Part shown: positions 15,933 to 25,274 of the stretch, one piece after another | How the letters are laid out: the number at the start of each line of letters is the position of its first letter | Numbering within the stretch: the stretch's first letter is position 1 | NCBI GenBank assembly: GCA_024641855.1 | Contig: JAHECG010000026.1 | Span: forward strand, 1-32,574 | Length of the DNA: 32,574 nucleotides | Origin: Betaproteobacteria bacterium | GTDB lineage: Bacteria > Pseudomonadota > Gammaproteobacteria > Burkholderiales > Thiobacteraceae | Direction: 5' to 3' | The notes under the pieces: generated by a model | The model's input: the letters and a program-made list of their open reading frames with translations, nothing else | Told to the model about the DNA's origin: nothing | Databases searched by the model: none | Position numbers and translations under genes: made by a program

Positions 15933-17372
15933 ATGTCTATAGAGGATATTCTTTATCCCTTCCTGAAGGTCTATATCGGTTCGCCTCAGTGGGTTAAAAC
16001 TTCAGTCGGCGAAATGTATTCATATCTACCGCGCGCCTGGCGCCATGGGCCACAGCGCGAGGCTTTTGCAGTTGAATTGCAGGCGACTGCGGGCAAAGCT
16101 GTTCGGGAATTGGCGCGCAATAAGCTACGGCAGATCCTCACATGGGCAATAAAGACTGTGCCTGCCTATCGGCAATACGAGGGCTTGCTCGCTTCATTTG
16201 AAAATCCAGAAGTCTTGCTTCAGCAGCTCCCTTTAATCAGCAAGGCCGACATCAAAGCCGATATCGAGCGTTTTTTTTCGACTGCAATTCTTCCGCGGGA
16301 ACGGCTTAAGACCTTTACCGGTGGTTCCACTGCAAACCCCATGCTGTTTCACCTGCATAAAAATGTGAGCCGGCCCAAAGAATATGCATTCATGGAGGAG
16401 TTTCACACCCGCGTCGGTTTGGGTGAGCACGACATCGTGTTGGCACTGCGTGGTCGTACCGTGCCGACGGCACGTGAACGCGGTGGACGTTTGTGGATGT
16501 ATGAACCGATCAAGCGCCAACTGATATTGAGTTCCGATCATTTGGAGCCGGAATACATGCCGCAGTATGTACAAGCGCTACGCGAATGGAAGCCTGCTTT
16601 TATTCAGGCATTTCCTTCCGCCTTGTATCCGCTAGCTAAGTGGCTCGCTAAAAATCCCGCGCCTGATGTGACTGAGCGCATACGCGGTGTCCAGCTTTAT
16701 TCGGAAAATGTGTATGACTTCCAGATGAAATTATTTAGCAAAGTTTTCGATTGCATGGTGCTAAAACATTTTGGCCAGTCGGAACGCGTGCTGATGGCGG
16801 CAACCATGCCGGACGATGGCCGCTACTTTTTCTGGCCGCAGTATGGTTACTTTGAGTTAGTCGATCAAGACGGCCATGCAATTACAAAACCCGGCGTGCT
16901 GGGCGAGATCGTCGGCACCGGATTCGACAATAAGGCGATGCCTTTTATCCGTTACCGCACTGGCGACATGGCGATGTTGAGCGATCGACCAGGGCATCCG
17001 CTGTTGCCTGGGTATCCAGTGGTGGAACGGATCGAAGGGCGTTTGCAGGAATTTTTAGTGTGTCGCGATTATCGACTGGTTTCCATAACGACCATGGGTG
17101 CGGCCCATTTTGACGAATTGGCTGATGTGGATGCCATTCAGTACGAGCAAAGCGAGCCAGGACGATTTGTGCTGAAAGTCGTGAGCCGACAGCCGCTAAG
17201 CACGCTGGTGAAAGAAAGAATGGCGTGCGCCTTGAAGGATAAGACCCAGAATGGTTGCACGGCAAACGTGGTAGAAGTCAGTGAAATTCCTAGAACTGCC
17301 AGGGGCAAGCAGAAAATGCTAGTGCAACATCTAGATATTTCTAACTATTTCGGCATTGCCAACGAGAATTGA
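15933..17372 (+). CDS. Phenylacetate-CoA ligase-like (PaaK/CapK) adenylate-forming enzyme
   Basis: ANL-superfamily adenylate-forming enzyme of 479 residues, closest in pattern to the PaaK/CapK group. The P-loop-like motif is FTGGSTANPMLFH (about 128-140). The C-terminal part has FIRYRTGDMAML (about 339-350) and the lysine-containing hinge/C-subdomain motif ARGKQKMLVQ (about 455-465). Such proteins occur repeatedly in capsule and EPS loci, where their substrate is unproven; activation of an acyl or amino-acid group for attachment to a sugar is the usual guess. The stop overlaps a TTG of the next gene, but the ATG three bases further is the likelier start. Family assignment is strong; the substrate is unknown. 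Confidence 0.8.
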   Translation: MSIEDILYPFLKVYIGSPQWVKTSVGEMYSYLPRAWRHGPQREAFAVELQATAGKAVRELARNKLRQILTWAIKTVPAYRQYEGLLASFENPEVLLQQLPLISKADIKADIERFFSTAILPRERLKTFTGGSTANPMLFHLHKNVSRPKEYAFMEEFHTRVGLGEHDIVLALRGRTVPTARERGGRLWMYEPIKRQLILSSDHLEPEYMPQYVQALREWKPAFIQAFPSALYPLAKWLAKNPAPDVTERIRGVQLYSENVYDFQMKLFSKVFDCMVLKHFGQSERVLMAATMPDDGRYFFWPQYGYFELVDQDGHAITKPGVLGEIVGTGFDNKAMPFIRYRTGDMAMLSDRPGHPLLPGYPVVERIEGRLQEFLVCRDYRLVSITTMGAAHFDELADVDAIQYEQSEPGRFVLKVVSRQPLSTLVKERMACALKDKTQNGCTANVVEVSEIPRTARGKQKMLVQHLDISNYFGIANEN

Positions 17373-17374
17373 TC

Positions 17375-18493
17375 ATGAGCCGCCGCTGGATAGTCATGTT
17401 GGGTACGGCATTCAATACCAAGGGTGGCATATCCTCGGTCTTAAATGCCTATCAGTCCGGCGGTTTGTTTGATCGCTGGGCGATACGGTACATCGAGACG
17501 CATCGTGACGGGCCAGCTTGGTCGAAATTCACGCTAGCACTGAGTGGCTTCATATATTTTGTCGGGTTGACCTTGATAGGTAAGGTAGCGGCGGTGCATG
17601 TACACGCCGCATCCCGCATGAGCTTTTGGCGCAAATCGCCATTCCTGTTATTGGCATTTCTGACTGGGCGGTCGGTGGTGTTTCATTTGCACGGCGGAGG
17701 GTTCCGCGAGTTTTATGAGCGCGATTGCGGGGCGCTAGCACGGCTTTGGATCCGTGCGGTGCTCGGTCATTCGGAACGAGTGATCGTGCTATCGGCAAGC
17801 TGGCAATCGTGGGTAAATTCAATTACGCCGAATGCGCGTACACGGGTTATTCCAAATCCGGCGCCGTCCGTAAAGCCAATTTCCCCGAAATTGGTGAAAG
17901 ATGATCCAATGCTGCTTTTTTCAGGCGCAATCCATGAATCAAAAGGGGTATTTGATTTATTGCGCGTAGTGGCTAGCTTACGCCATCGCTATCCAAGAAT
18001 TCGTTTGGTGCTGGCAGGGACCGGTCCAGCTATTGAGCTGGTAAAGAAACGTGTAGAGGCATTTGGAATAACTGCTCAGTTGGAACTCCTTGGATGGGTC
18101 GATGCGCAAACGCGAGATGCTTTGTTACAGGAGGCAGATGTGTTCGTGCTGCCCTCCTACTATGAGGGTTTGCCGATGAGCGTGCTGGAAGCGATGGCGG
18201 CTGGTCTGCCTGTGGTGGCCAGCAAGGTGGGCGGCATCCCCGAAGTTATTGAACATATGGTCGATGGTTGGTTGGTCACCGCTGGTGACGTGCCAGCCAT
18301 CAGAGTGGCTCTGGAAATGCTCTTGGCGGATGCTGTGTTACGCGAAACCATGGGTATAGCCGCTCAGCAGCGAGTACAACGATACTTTAGTTTAGAACTT
18401 GTGCTGGAACAGATCGAAGACATCTATCGTGAGTTGGTGGGCACGAATATTAAGCATGTAGAAAACAATGAAATGCAAGAGCGCCGTGCATAA
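17375..18493 (+). CDS. Glycosyltransferase family 4 protein
   Basis: GT4 enzyme of 372 residues. The N-terminal domain shows FNTKGGISSVLNAYQSGG, VHVHAASRMSFWRKSPF and VFHLHGGGFREFY. The C-terminal domain has LLFSGAIHESKGVFDLLRVV and the full E-x7-E motif YYEGLPMSVLEAMAAGLPVV. I start it at ATG 17375 (MSRRWIVMLGTAFN), two bases after the preceding stop, instead of the overlapping TTG. It overlaps the following GT4 by 26 bases, so the two are surely one transcript. The likely role is transfer of one sugar of the repeat unit on the cytosolic face. Confidence 0.86.
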   Translation: MSRRWIVMLGTAFNTKGGISSVLNAYQSGGLFDRWAIRYIETHRDGPAWSKFTLALSGFIYFVGLTLIGKVAAVHVHAASRMSFWRKSPFLLLAFLTGRSVVFHLHGGGFREFYERDCGALARLWIRAVLGHSERVIVLSASWQSWVNSITPNARTRVIPNPAPSVKPISPKLVKDDPMLLFSGAIHESKGVFDLLRVVASLRHRYPRIRLVLAGTGPAIELVKKRVEAFGITAQLELLGWVDAQTRDALLQEADVFVLPSYYEGLPMSVLEAMAAGLPVVASKVGGIPEVIEHMVDGWLVTAGDVPAIRVALEMLLADAVLRETMGIAAQQRVQRYFSLELVLEQIEDIYRELVGTNIKHVENNEMQERRA

Positions 18494-19583
18494 ATTCAAG
18501 GTTTTGATCCTTAGCCCCGCATTGGGCACGGCGAGTGGCGTGAGTACGCACGCCAACATGTTGTTTGCTTCGCCATTGGCTGATGATTTTGATCTGCTGC
18601 ATTTTCAGGTCGGAAGCGAAGGCAGGGCCGAGTCACGATTCCAGCGTTTGGGGAGATTCATGTGGAGTCCGATTGAATTGGCGCTGCTGATTTTGCGTAC
18701 TCGTCCTGAAATATTGCATCTTAATACTTCCATCAATAACAAAGCTTTTTGGCGCGATTTTGTCTATCTGAACGTAGCTGCGTTTTTTGGTTGCAAGGTG
18801 GTAAATCAGATTCACGGCGGTGATATGCCTGCGCTATTTGTTCATGGTTCGGCACTCAAGTGCAAACTATTTCGGTATTTTATCTCGCACAGCGATGTCG
18901 TCGTCTTGATTTCAAAAGTTGCTTTTCGATCCTATGCGGAGTTTGCCCCAAAGGCACATTTGGCTTACATCCCTAATGCGATTGAGCATAGAGATCTCAT
19001 GGGGGAGATTTCCACGTCTGAGAAGGGCCAAGCTTTGCGGCTGATATATGTGGGGCGACTGACTTATGAAAAAGGCTTGTTCGAGGCCTTGGACGCATTT
19101 CAACAACTCTTCGCCCAAGGTCGGAATCTCATTTTTCAAATTGTTGGCGGAGGCGAAGCCGAAGTGGATTTGCGACAACATGCGCAGCAATTAGGGATTT
19201 TGGAGCAAGTCCAATTCTTGGGACCGATTTTTGGGGATGCTAAAAATGAATTGTGGAAGCAAGCCGATGCATTTGTGTTTCCCACTTACTCGGAAGGTCT
19301 ACCTTATTCGATGTTGGAGGCGATGATTGCCGGTACGCCGCCGATCACGTGTCCGGTTGGCGCGATACCCGATGTGATGCAAAATGGCGTGCATGGATTA
19401 TTTGTCCCCGTTCGTGACAGGCAAGTTTTAGCTGAAGCTATCGCTAAGATCGACGATGATCGCGCCTTGCTCCATCGTATGGCCGTAGCCGGCCGGAACC
19501 AGGCGTTGGCGCGATATACGATCGAGCACTTAACCGCAGACTTTCGTCAGCTCTATCAGACTACTCACCAAAGGGCTGTTTGA
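18468..19583 (+). CDS. Glycosyltransferase family 4 protein
   Basis: GT4 enzyme of 371 residues, similar in domain plan to its upstream neighbour: FKVLILSPALGTASGVSTHA at the N-terminus, VVNQIHGGDMPALF in the acceptor half, LIYVGRLTYEKGLFEALDAF at the start of the donor half, and YSEGLPYSMLEAMIAGTPP carrying E-x7-E. The start at 18468 lies within the end of the preceding gene; the first nine residues are basic and not part of the fold, so the exact start is uncertain. The pair of adjacent GT4 enzymes with similar layout suggests an old duplication. The donor sugar is unknown. Confidence 0.85.
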   Translation: MKCKSAVHKFKVLILSPALGTASGVSTHANMLFASPLADDFDLLHFQVGSEGRAESRFQRLGRFMWSPIELALLILRTRPEILHLNTSINNKAFWRDFVYLNVAAFFGCKVVNQIHGGDMPALFVHGSALKCKLFRYFISHSDVVVLISKVAFRSYAEFAPKAHLAYIPNAIEHRDLMGEISTSEKGQALRLIYVGRLTYEKGLFEALDAFQQLFAQGRNLIFQIVGGGEAEVDLRQHAQQLGILEQVQFLGPIFGDAKNELWKQADAFVFPTYSEGLPYSMLEAMIAGTPPITCPVGAIPDVMQNGVHGLFVPVRDRQVLAEAIAKIDDDRALLHRMAVAGRNQALARYTIEHLTADFRQLYQTTHQRAV

Positions 19584-19585
19584 TT

Positions 19586-21454
19586 ATGTGCGGTATCGCA
19601 GGTTTTGCCATACGCGGGAGGAATGTCGATCTAACAGTTGCGCTGGAAGAAATGGCACTCGCCATTGCACATCGGGGACCGGACGATGATGGATTTTTCG
19701 AGACTGGCAGTGGTGACTGGCGAATTGGGTTGGCGCACCGACGACTGTCCATCATTGATTTGTCCACGGGGCATCAACCGCTGGGCAATGAGACAGGTTC
19801 GATGCAAATCGTTTTTAATGGTGAGATTTACAACTTCGAAGACCTGCGTGAAGAATTGCTAGCCAAGGGGCATTGCTTCGCCACGCGCTCGGACACTGAA
19901 ACTATCGTGCATGCTTATGAGGAATGGGGTGAGTCCTGTGTCGAGCGTTTTCGTGGGATGTTTGCTTTTGCGCTGTGGGATGGCGAGCGCCAACGGCTGT
20001 TTCTCGCGCGAGATAGATTTGGAAAAAAACCGCTATATTTACATCAACAAGGCGATACTTTGCTGTTCGCTTCCGAGGTCAAATCCATTTTGGCTTTTCC
20101 GGGTGTGCAGGCCGAGGTCGATACCGAAGCTCTCTGGGACTATTTCGCCTATCGCTATGTGCCGGCGCCGGCGACTTTGTTTCGAGGTATTCGTAAACTG
20201 ATGCCGGGTTCCTGGGCAATTTGGGAGCGCGGTGTGCTGCGCGAGCATCGATACTATTTTCCGCCGGACCGCGAGCCGCTGGTCTCGCCACAGGTTTCTA
20301 CTGATCCGGTTGGTGACTTCCATGCCAAACTCGATGAGGCGGTGCGTATACGCATGAACGCCGATGTTCCATTCGGGGCCTTTTTGTCTGGTGGCCTCGA
20401 TTCATCTAGCATTGTGGCTTTGATGTCCCAGCACACAGTGCAACCGGTCAAAACGTTCAGCGTGGGATTCTACGAAACTGCCTACAGCGAGCTGAAATAT
20501 GCGCGCGTCGTTGCCGAGCAATTCAAAACCGAACATCATGAGCTTGTGGTGTCGCAAGCACATTTGATCGAGCATTTGCCGCGCTTGGTGCGCTTTCGCG
20601 ATGCGCCAGTGGCAGAGCCCTCGGATATTCCGATTTATTTGCTGGCGATTGAAGCGCGTGGCTCAGTGAAGATGGTGTTGAGTGGAGAGGGCGCCGATGA
20701 AATCCTGGGTGGCTACCCCAAGCATGTCTATGAACGTTATGTTCGCCCTTATCAGCGCTTGTCCGGATTGATTCGTGGTGGGGTGATTGAGCCGCTTGTG
20801 ACGGCATTGCCTTACCGCTTCCGTCGCGCCAAAACCGCGATGACGAATTTAGCACTCGGCAATTTTCAAGAACGCATGCCGCATTGGTTTGGCGCATTGA
20901 GCATGAGCGAGCGAAAAAAACTGCTTACTTTTACATTGGCGAGCGGTACCTCTGGAGGTGAACAATTCGACACCCCATTCTCCAATTCCGATCTGCGCCG
21001 CATTCTCTATTTCGACCAGACTAGTTGGTTGCCGGATAATCTCCTCGAACGTGGCGATAGCATGACTATGGCTGCCTCGCTAGAAGCGCGCATGCCATTT
21101 CTCGACCATGAATTGGTATCGATGGCTTCGGCATTGCCGGATCGTTTTCGGGTGCGTGGCCATGACACCAAATGGATATTGCGCCAAGCAGCGCGGCGTT
21201 TTCTTCCTGCCAACATTATCGATCGACCCAAAGTGGGATTTCGCGTCCCGGTGAATGAGTGGTTTCGCGGTGAACTGCGTGACTACTTGCACGATCATTT
21301 ATTAGGGCCGGATTCCAGAACCCGTGCTTATTATCGGCGCGATGCCTTGACCAAAGTTTTGGCTGAACATATGCAGGGACGGCACAACCAAGAAAAATTG
21401 CTGTGGTGCCTGCTCAATCTTGAAATATGGAAGCGGGAGTATGGACTGGCATGA
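19586..21454 (+). CDS. asnB: Asparagine synthase-type amidotransferase (exosortase-locus type)
   Basis: Glutamine-hydrolysing amidotransferase of 622 residues. The start at ATG 19586 gives MCGIAGFAIRG, placing the catalytic Cys at position 2; an upstream TTG in frame would bury it and is rejected. The glutaminase domain (about 1-190) has RLSIIDLSTGHQPLGNE, FNGEIYN and the RSDTETIVH segment. The synthetase domain starts near residue 230 and has the ATP-binding SGGLDSSSIVALM at about 267-279. Enzymes of this type are regularly found in exosortase-linked EPS loci and probably amidate a carboxylated sugar or an acyl group rather than make free asparagine; that is inference. Its stop overlaps the following lyase start (ATGA). 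Confidence 0.88.
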   Translation: MCGIAGFAIRGRNVDLTVALEEMALAIAHRGPDDDGFFETGSGDWRIGLAHRRLSIIDLSTGHQPLGNETGSMQIVFNGEIYNFEDLREELLAKGHCFATRSDTETIVHAYEEWGESCVERFRGMFAFALWDGERQRLFLARDRFGKKPLYLHQQGDTLLFASEVKSILAFPGVQAEVDTEALWDYFAYRYVPAPATLFRGIRKLMPGSWAIWERGVLREHRYYFPPDREPLVSPQVSTDPVGDFHAKLDEAVRIRMNADVPFGAFLSGGLDSSSIVALMSQHTVQPVKTFSVGFYETAYSELKYARVVAEQFKTEHHELVVSQAHLIEHLPRLVRFRDAPVAEPSDIPIYLLAIEARGSVKMVLSGEGADEILGGYPKHVYERYVRPYQRLSGLIRGGVIEPLVTALPYRFRRAKTAMTNLALGNFQERMPHWFGALSMSERKKLLTFTLASGTSGGEQFDTPFSNSDLRRILYFDQTSWLPDNLLERGDSMTMAASLEARMPFLDHELVSMASALPDRFRVRGHDTKWILRQAARRFLPANIIDRPKVGFRVPVNEWFRGELRDYLHDHLLGPDSRTRAYYRRDALTKVLAEHMQGRHNQEKLLWCLLNLEIWKREYGLA

Positions 21455-23793
21455 ACAAATGTTTGTGTCGAATAGATAGAACGTCTCGGATTTTTGGTGT
21501 GTTGCTTGCAGTGGGATTCTATTCACTGACCCCAGCCGAAAAAGTCCTTGCTGAGTGTGTGCCATTTGCAAGGGTTAACGTCCAAACTTTGGAAGCGCCA
21601 GCACGTCCAGCCGATTGCGCGGTTGTTGAGCAAACGCCTCCGGATTTTTCCTGGCCAGCTAATAAATTTGCCATTCAATATCGATTTGCGCTTACTTATC
21701 CTGCGGGCAAAATTGAGGTACGCAATGTTGCTCACAACTGGATCGCTTGGCCAGAAGCCCTGGCGCCAGGTACTTATCGTTGGCGCGTGACAGCTATACA
21801 AGAAGATGGTTTGGCTGCATCTTCCGAAGTCGTTAGTGGGCGTTTCACCGTGGATGTAAAGGCGCATCCGTTCGTGGTCCCTGAATGGCAGATTCTTTAT
21901 GCGCGAGCAGCCGGGCTGAAGCATCCGCGCGCTTTGCCGCGTGGTACTGAGAAGGAGGGCTTGGTCGGCGCGTTTCTGAATGAGCGTAAAAATGGCTTGC
22001 AGCAATTACTGGCGGTGGCAACGAGTAACGAAAAACGAGGGCTGAATCCAGAGCCGCTCTTCGGCCCTTCGCTGACCATGATTCAATTAGGTTCCGGCGA
22101 AGAAGCAAAACGAATACAGGCTGCCGCATTTGCTTGGGTCGTAACCAAGGATCGCCATTATCTGGATCAAGCAAAGCGGCGTGCCTTGGCCATGGCGCAT
22201 TGGAATCCGCGTGGATCGACCGGCTATCAGCATCACGATTTAGCCGCGAAAATCGTCGCGCTCACGCTGACGCTGAGTTATGACTGGTTGTATGAGGAGT
22301 GGACACCCGAGCAGCGTGCCATATTGCTGGATGCGATTCGGCCGCGCATGCAGGATATGTTTGCCGCTTTGGCAGGACCGAAGGGACTTAATCTAGTGCC
22401 TTATGATTCTCATGGTTCCGAAATCATGGGCAAGATCGCTGCGATATCGGCGCTATTGGCGGGTGACGTTCCGGAAGCCGAGCAGTGGTTCGCACAATCG
22501 GTGCCGTTGCATTTTCACTCAATTAGCCCTTGGGGTGGGGAGGATGGAGGGTTCGCCAACGGCACCAATTATTCGCTGTGGGATACCGGAGACTCCTTCA
22601 CCGTTTGGCATATCTTGCGTTGGACCACGGGAGTGAATATTGCTGACAAGGCTTGGGTTAGAAACTACGGCCGCTTTTTAGCCTACTTTCTGCCACCGGG
22701 AACACCGCGTCACGCATTTGGAGACGGTGCTGAACTGAGCCCCGGCGAGAATTGGCCGCGCTTTAGTAAAGCTTATGCCTTACTTGCGCCGTCGCCGTTG
22801 TCGCGCTGGTATGCGTCGCAATTATTCGGCGAAGATAAATCGCGAATCGAGATGCTATTGGCGCCACGTGACGCCGCTACTGCCGCGCCTTTTCCGGAAG
22901 GAATGACTAATGCAGCCTTGTTTTCCTCGATTGGTTGGGTGGCAATGCATAGTGATTTGCGCGATTGGAATCGGACATCCGTCTATTTCAAGAGCAGCCC
23001 CTATGGCTCGCACAACCACAGTCACGCGGACCAGAATAGCTTCGTTATCAACGCGCGCGGACGTGCGCTGGCGATTGACAGTGGCTATTACGATTCCTAT
23101 TACTCGAAGCACATGCGTAGCTGGACTACGCAGACACGCGCCCACAATGCCATTACTTTCGATGGTGGTCAGGGGCAGATTCCGCGCTCGATCGCAGCAG
23201 CAGGCGAGATTACTCAATTTGAATCAAGCATCGTCGGAGATGTTGTCACTGGAGATGCAACGCAAGCCTATGGTGGTCTGCTGCGTAAGGCAGTGCGCTC
23301 GGTCGTGTATGGCGGTCCGAACCATGTGGTTGTATTCGATCGTTTAGAATCCGCGACACCACGGCGCTGGGAATGGAATATCCATGCCCTGGAACGTATG
23401 TTGGAAAACGCGGTAGGTAAACTCGAAATTCACAATGGGCCAATATCGTTGTGCGTCGAGTTGAGCGCTTCAGCGCCGGTACGTTTTACCCAGACCGATG
23501 CCTTTCCTGAGCCCCCACAAAAAAATGGTTTTGCTTCAAAGGATATGCCGAATCAGTGGCATGGCCGATTTGAATCCGTGGAAAAGACCGTATCCATTTT
23601 GTTTGCCGCTGTGCTGAGTGTTGATTGCAAGCCGGGCGTGGGGGTGCGGATAGTGGGTGAGGCAAAAGCATTTGCGACGCTGCCGGAGGGCGAAGTCGAA
23701 TTTCAGGGGTCGAGTACCACCTTGCGCAGCAAGCATCAACCAAGCTTGAACAGCGATAGCGTCAAGCTAATTCCCGTAACAATTCAACCCTAG
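21451..23793 (+). CDS. Secreted heparinase II/III-type polysaccharide lyase
   Basis: Predicted secreted protein of 780 residues. The ATG at 21451 overlaps the amidotransferase stop and gives an N-terminus with basic residues, a hydrophobic core (FGVLLAVGFYSLTPA) and a cleavage region near VLA-E, a fair signal peptide. A short beta domain follows (about 35-120, with PPDFSWP and GTYRWRVTA), as in DUF4962-type lyases. Next comes an alpha-toroid (about 150-490), and then the heparinase II/III beta domain with GSHNHSHADQNSFVINARG (about 520-540), holding the His residues of the active site, and AHNAITFDG. It should cleave an acidic polysaccharide in the periplasm or outside, perhaps trimming the product of this locus; the substrate is unproven. 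Confidence 0.83.
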   Translation: MNKCLCRIDRTSRIFGVLLAVGFYSLTPAEKVLAECVPFARVNVQTLEAPARPADCAVVEQTPPDFSWPANKFAIQYRFALTYPAGKIEVRNVAHNWIAWPEALAPGTYRWRVTAIQEDGLAASSEVVSGRFTVDVKAHPFVVPEWQILYARAAGLKHPRALPRGTEKEGLVGAFLNERKNGLQQLLAVATSNEKRGLNPEPLFGPSLTMIQLGSGEEAKRIQAAAFAWVVTKDRHYLDQAKRRALAMAHWNPRGSTGYQHHDLAAKIVALTLTLSYDWLYEEWTPEQRAILLDAIRPRMQDMFAALAGPKGLNLVPYDSHGSEIMGKIAAISALLAGDVPEAEQWFAQSVPLHFHSISPWGGEDGGFANGTNYSLWDTGDSFTVWHILRWTTGVNIADKAWVRNYGRFLAYFLPPGTPRHAFGDGAELSPGENWPRFSKAYALLAPSPLSRWYASQLFGEDKSRIEMLLAPRDAATAAPFPEGMTNAALFSSIGWVAMHSDLRDWNRTSVYFKSSPYGSHNHSHADQNSFVINARGRALAIDSGYYDSYYSKHMRSWTTQTRAHNAITFDGGQGQIPRSIAAAGEITQFESSIVGDVVTGDATQAYGGLLRKAVRSVVYGGPNHVVVFDRLESATPRRWEWNIHALERMLENAVGKLEIHNGPISLCVELSASAPVRFTQTDAFPEPPQKNGFASKDMPNQWHGRFESVEKTVSILFAAVLSVDCKPGVGVRIVGEAKAFATLPEGEVEFQGSSTTLRSKHQPSLNSDSVKLIPVTIQP

Positions 23794-23805
23794 AATTGCT
23801 TTTTT
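23780..23805 (+). terminator. Candidate intrinsic terminator overlapping the lyase stop
   Basis: CAATTC, a seven-base loop containing the TAG stop of the lyase gene, then GAATTG, followed by C and six T. The stem is only 6 bp and AT-rich, so termination may be partial. It would separate the 15933-23793 unit from the genes that follow. Confidence 0.4.
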
Positions 23806-23825
23806 ACCTCGGCTATGGAAATTAC

Positions 23826-23844
23826 GTCATGAGTTTGTCATGAC
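23826..23844. repeat. Inverted repeat GTCATGA-N5-TCATGAC
   Basis: A perfect 7-bp inverted repeat with a five-base spacer, ending 20 bases before the ATG of the membrane protein at 23865. It could be an operator or a leader hairpin. It lies just after the candidate terminator, so a promoter for the next unit is plausible here. Confidence 0.35.
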
Positions 23845-23864
23845 TATTATGGATTCTAACGGCT

Positions 23865-25274
23865 ATGGGCATGACGGAGCAGATGGTTGTGGCAAGCACG
23901 ACAAGCAAACGATTTTCGGGATTGACGTGGGTGTTGTTTGTTTTTGCCGCGTTGCATGGGCTGATGCTGATCTACGATTATTTCCATCCTACGGTTTTCT
24001 TCAATGCGGACCGTGCATTGGCGCGATGGCAGACTATCCAGGATCTGTACCAAGTTTGGCATGGTGAGCAGTTGGCTGGTTTTCTGGTAAGCCACGGCAT
24101 TGTTGGGGATTATCTATTCCAAGGCGTGTTGCTGGCGTGGTTAGGCCGCTTCGGGCTAATCCTGGCGCAGGTGGGTATCACTTTACTAGCTGGATATGCC
24201 GTGTTCCGCATGGGGCTTTTATTGGCTATGGCAGAATCTTGGGCCGCTTTGGCGAGCCTCGTCTATCTACTGCTGCCGCATACCTTGATCTTTCCACATC
24301 AGCTTGCTTCCGAGGCTTTGTATTCACCACTGCTCACGCTTTCGCTTTGGCTAACACTGGAAGTGATGACGACTAAAAACGAATACGCGTTCTGTATCGG
24401 CTGGACGGGGCTGCTGGGGGCAGGCTTAGTGGGGATGGCTAACTTGATTCGGCCGGTGACGCTGCTTTGGCCGCTGCTGCCGGTGCTGATGCTATTTTCG
24501 ATGCGACGGCGTCGGCCCGCCTTCGATTATACCCTCACCGCTTTTTTACCAATCTTGTTGTGGGCTAGCTTTATGGCATGGCAGGGTGGGCACTTCGGTT
24601 TTGGCGCGTCGGATCATGATATGGCACACAATCTTTACCAGCGAACCGCGCGCGTGGTGGAGACGCTGCCACCCGCCGAGCAAGCTGAGGCGCGGGCGCA
24701 TTACCTAACCACCGGCGCGCAGGGGACACTGACGGTGGGGGAGTATCTAAATTTCGGCCTACACTTCCCGACTCCATTTCTGTTGCATAGCGCCCGCGAC
24801 GGCATGGTTTTTTTCGCAAAATCTGGCCTTGAGCGCATTCCGATTGACTACCTTTTGATCAATTCAGAAGCGCGCGCTGCCCTACAAAATTCGGAATCGG
24901 GGTGGCGCACGCATTTGGAGAGCGGCGGCATTGGCGAGGCGCTGGAATATCTTTGGCGCATCCAGGGCGTCGTTTTACTGCTGTCTATCGGCGGCGCGGT
25001 GCTGTTACTCGTGATGATGGGGTTGGCGCTTTATGGTGCACGGCAATTGCTGAAGCGGGAAGCCGAGCCTGAACAACGTGCCGCAGCTTTGTTGTTGTTA
25101 GCCTTGCCGCTATATCTGTTCCTTATCTCGCAAGTCGTTGATGCGATGCAATCGCGTCATCGCGCACCCGCCGAGGCAGCGTTGGTATTGCTCGCGGTCG
25201 CCGGCGCTAGTGCGTTGGCGCGTCGAGGTGCATTGCGTGATGCTGGCGAAATGCAGTGGTTGGAGGTGGTATGA
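23865..25274 (+). CDS. GT-C-like membrane glycosyltransferase (ArnT/PMT-like)
   Basis: Polytopic membrane protein of 469 residues with about ten hydrophobic segments, the pattern of GT-C (family 39-like) enzymes. TM1 is about 22-40, the first external loop contains FFNADRALARWQ with Asp49, and later helices run to a C-terminal Arg-rich end. A soluble region around residues 240-310 (AHNLYQRTARVVETLPPAEQ) is probably periplasmic. It overlaps the HAD-UbiA gene (ATGA), which may make its polyprenyl-phosphate sugar donor. An in-frame ATG two codons later is an equally possible start. The GT-C assignment rests on topology and the loop Asp, so it is less sure than that of the minus-strand protein. 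Confidence 0.6.
   Translation: MGMTEQMVVASTTSKRFSGLTWVLFVFAALHGLMLIYDYFHPTVFFNADRALARWQTIQDLYQVWHGEQLAGFLVSHGIVGDYLFQGVLLAWLGRFGLILAQVGITLLAGYAVFRMGLLLAMAESWAALASLVYLLLPHTLIFPHQLASEALYSPLLTLSLWLTLEVMTTKNEYAFCIGWTGLLGAGLVGMANLIRPVTLLWPLLPVLMLFSMRRRRPAFDYTLTAFLPILLWASFMAWQGGHFGFGASDHDMAHNLYQRTARVVETLPPAEQAEARAHYLTTGAQGTLTVGEYLNFGLHFPTPFLLHSARDGMVFFAKSGLERIPIDYLLINSEARAALQNSESGWRTHLESGGIGEALEYLWRIQGVVLLLSIGGAVLLLVMMGLALYGARQLLKREAEPEQRAAALLLLALPLYLFLISQVVDAMQSRHRAPAEAALVLLAVAGASALARRGALRDAGEMQWLEVV

Noticed and set aside
19580-19585. TTG start two codons before the amidotransferase ATG
   Set aside because: It would place two residues before the catalytic Cys, which must follow the initiator Met in this family.
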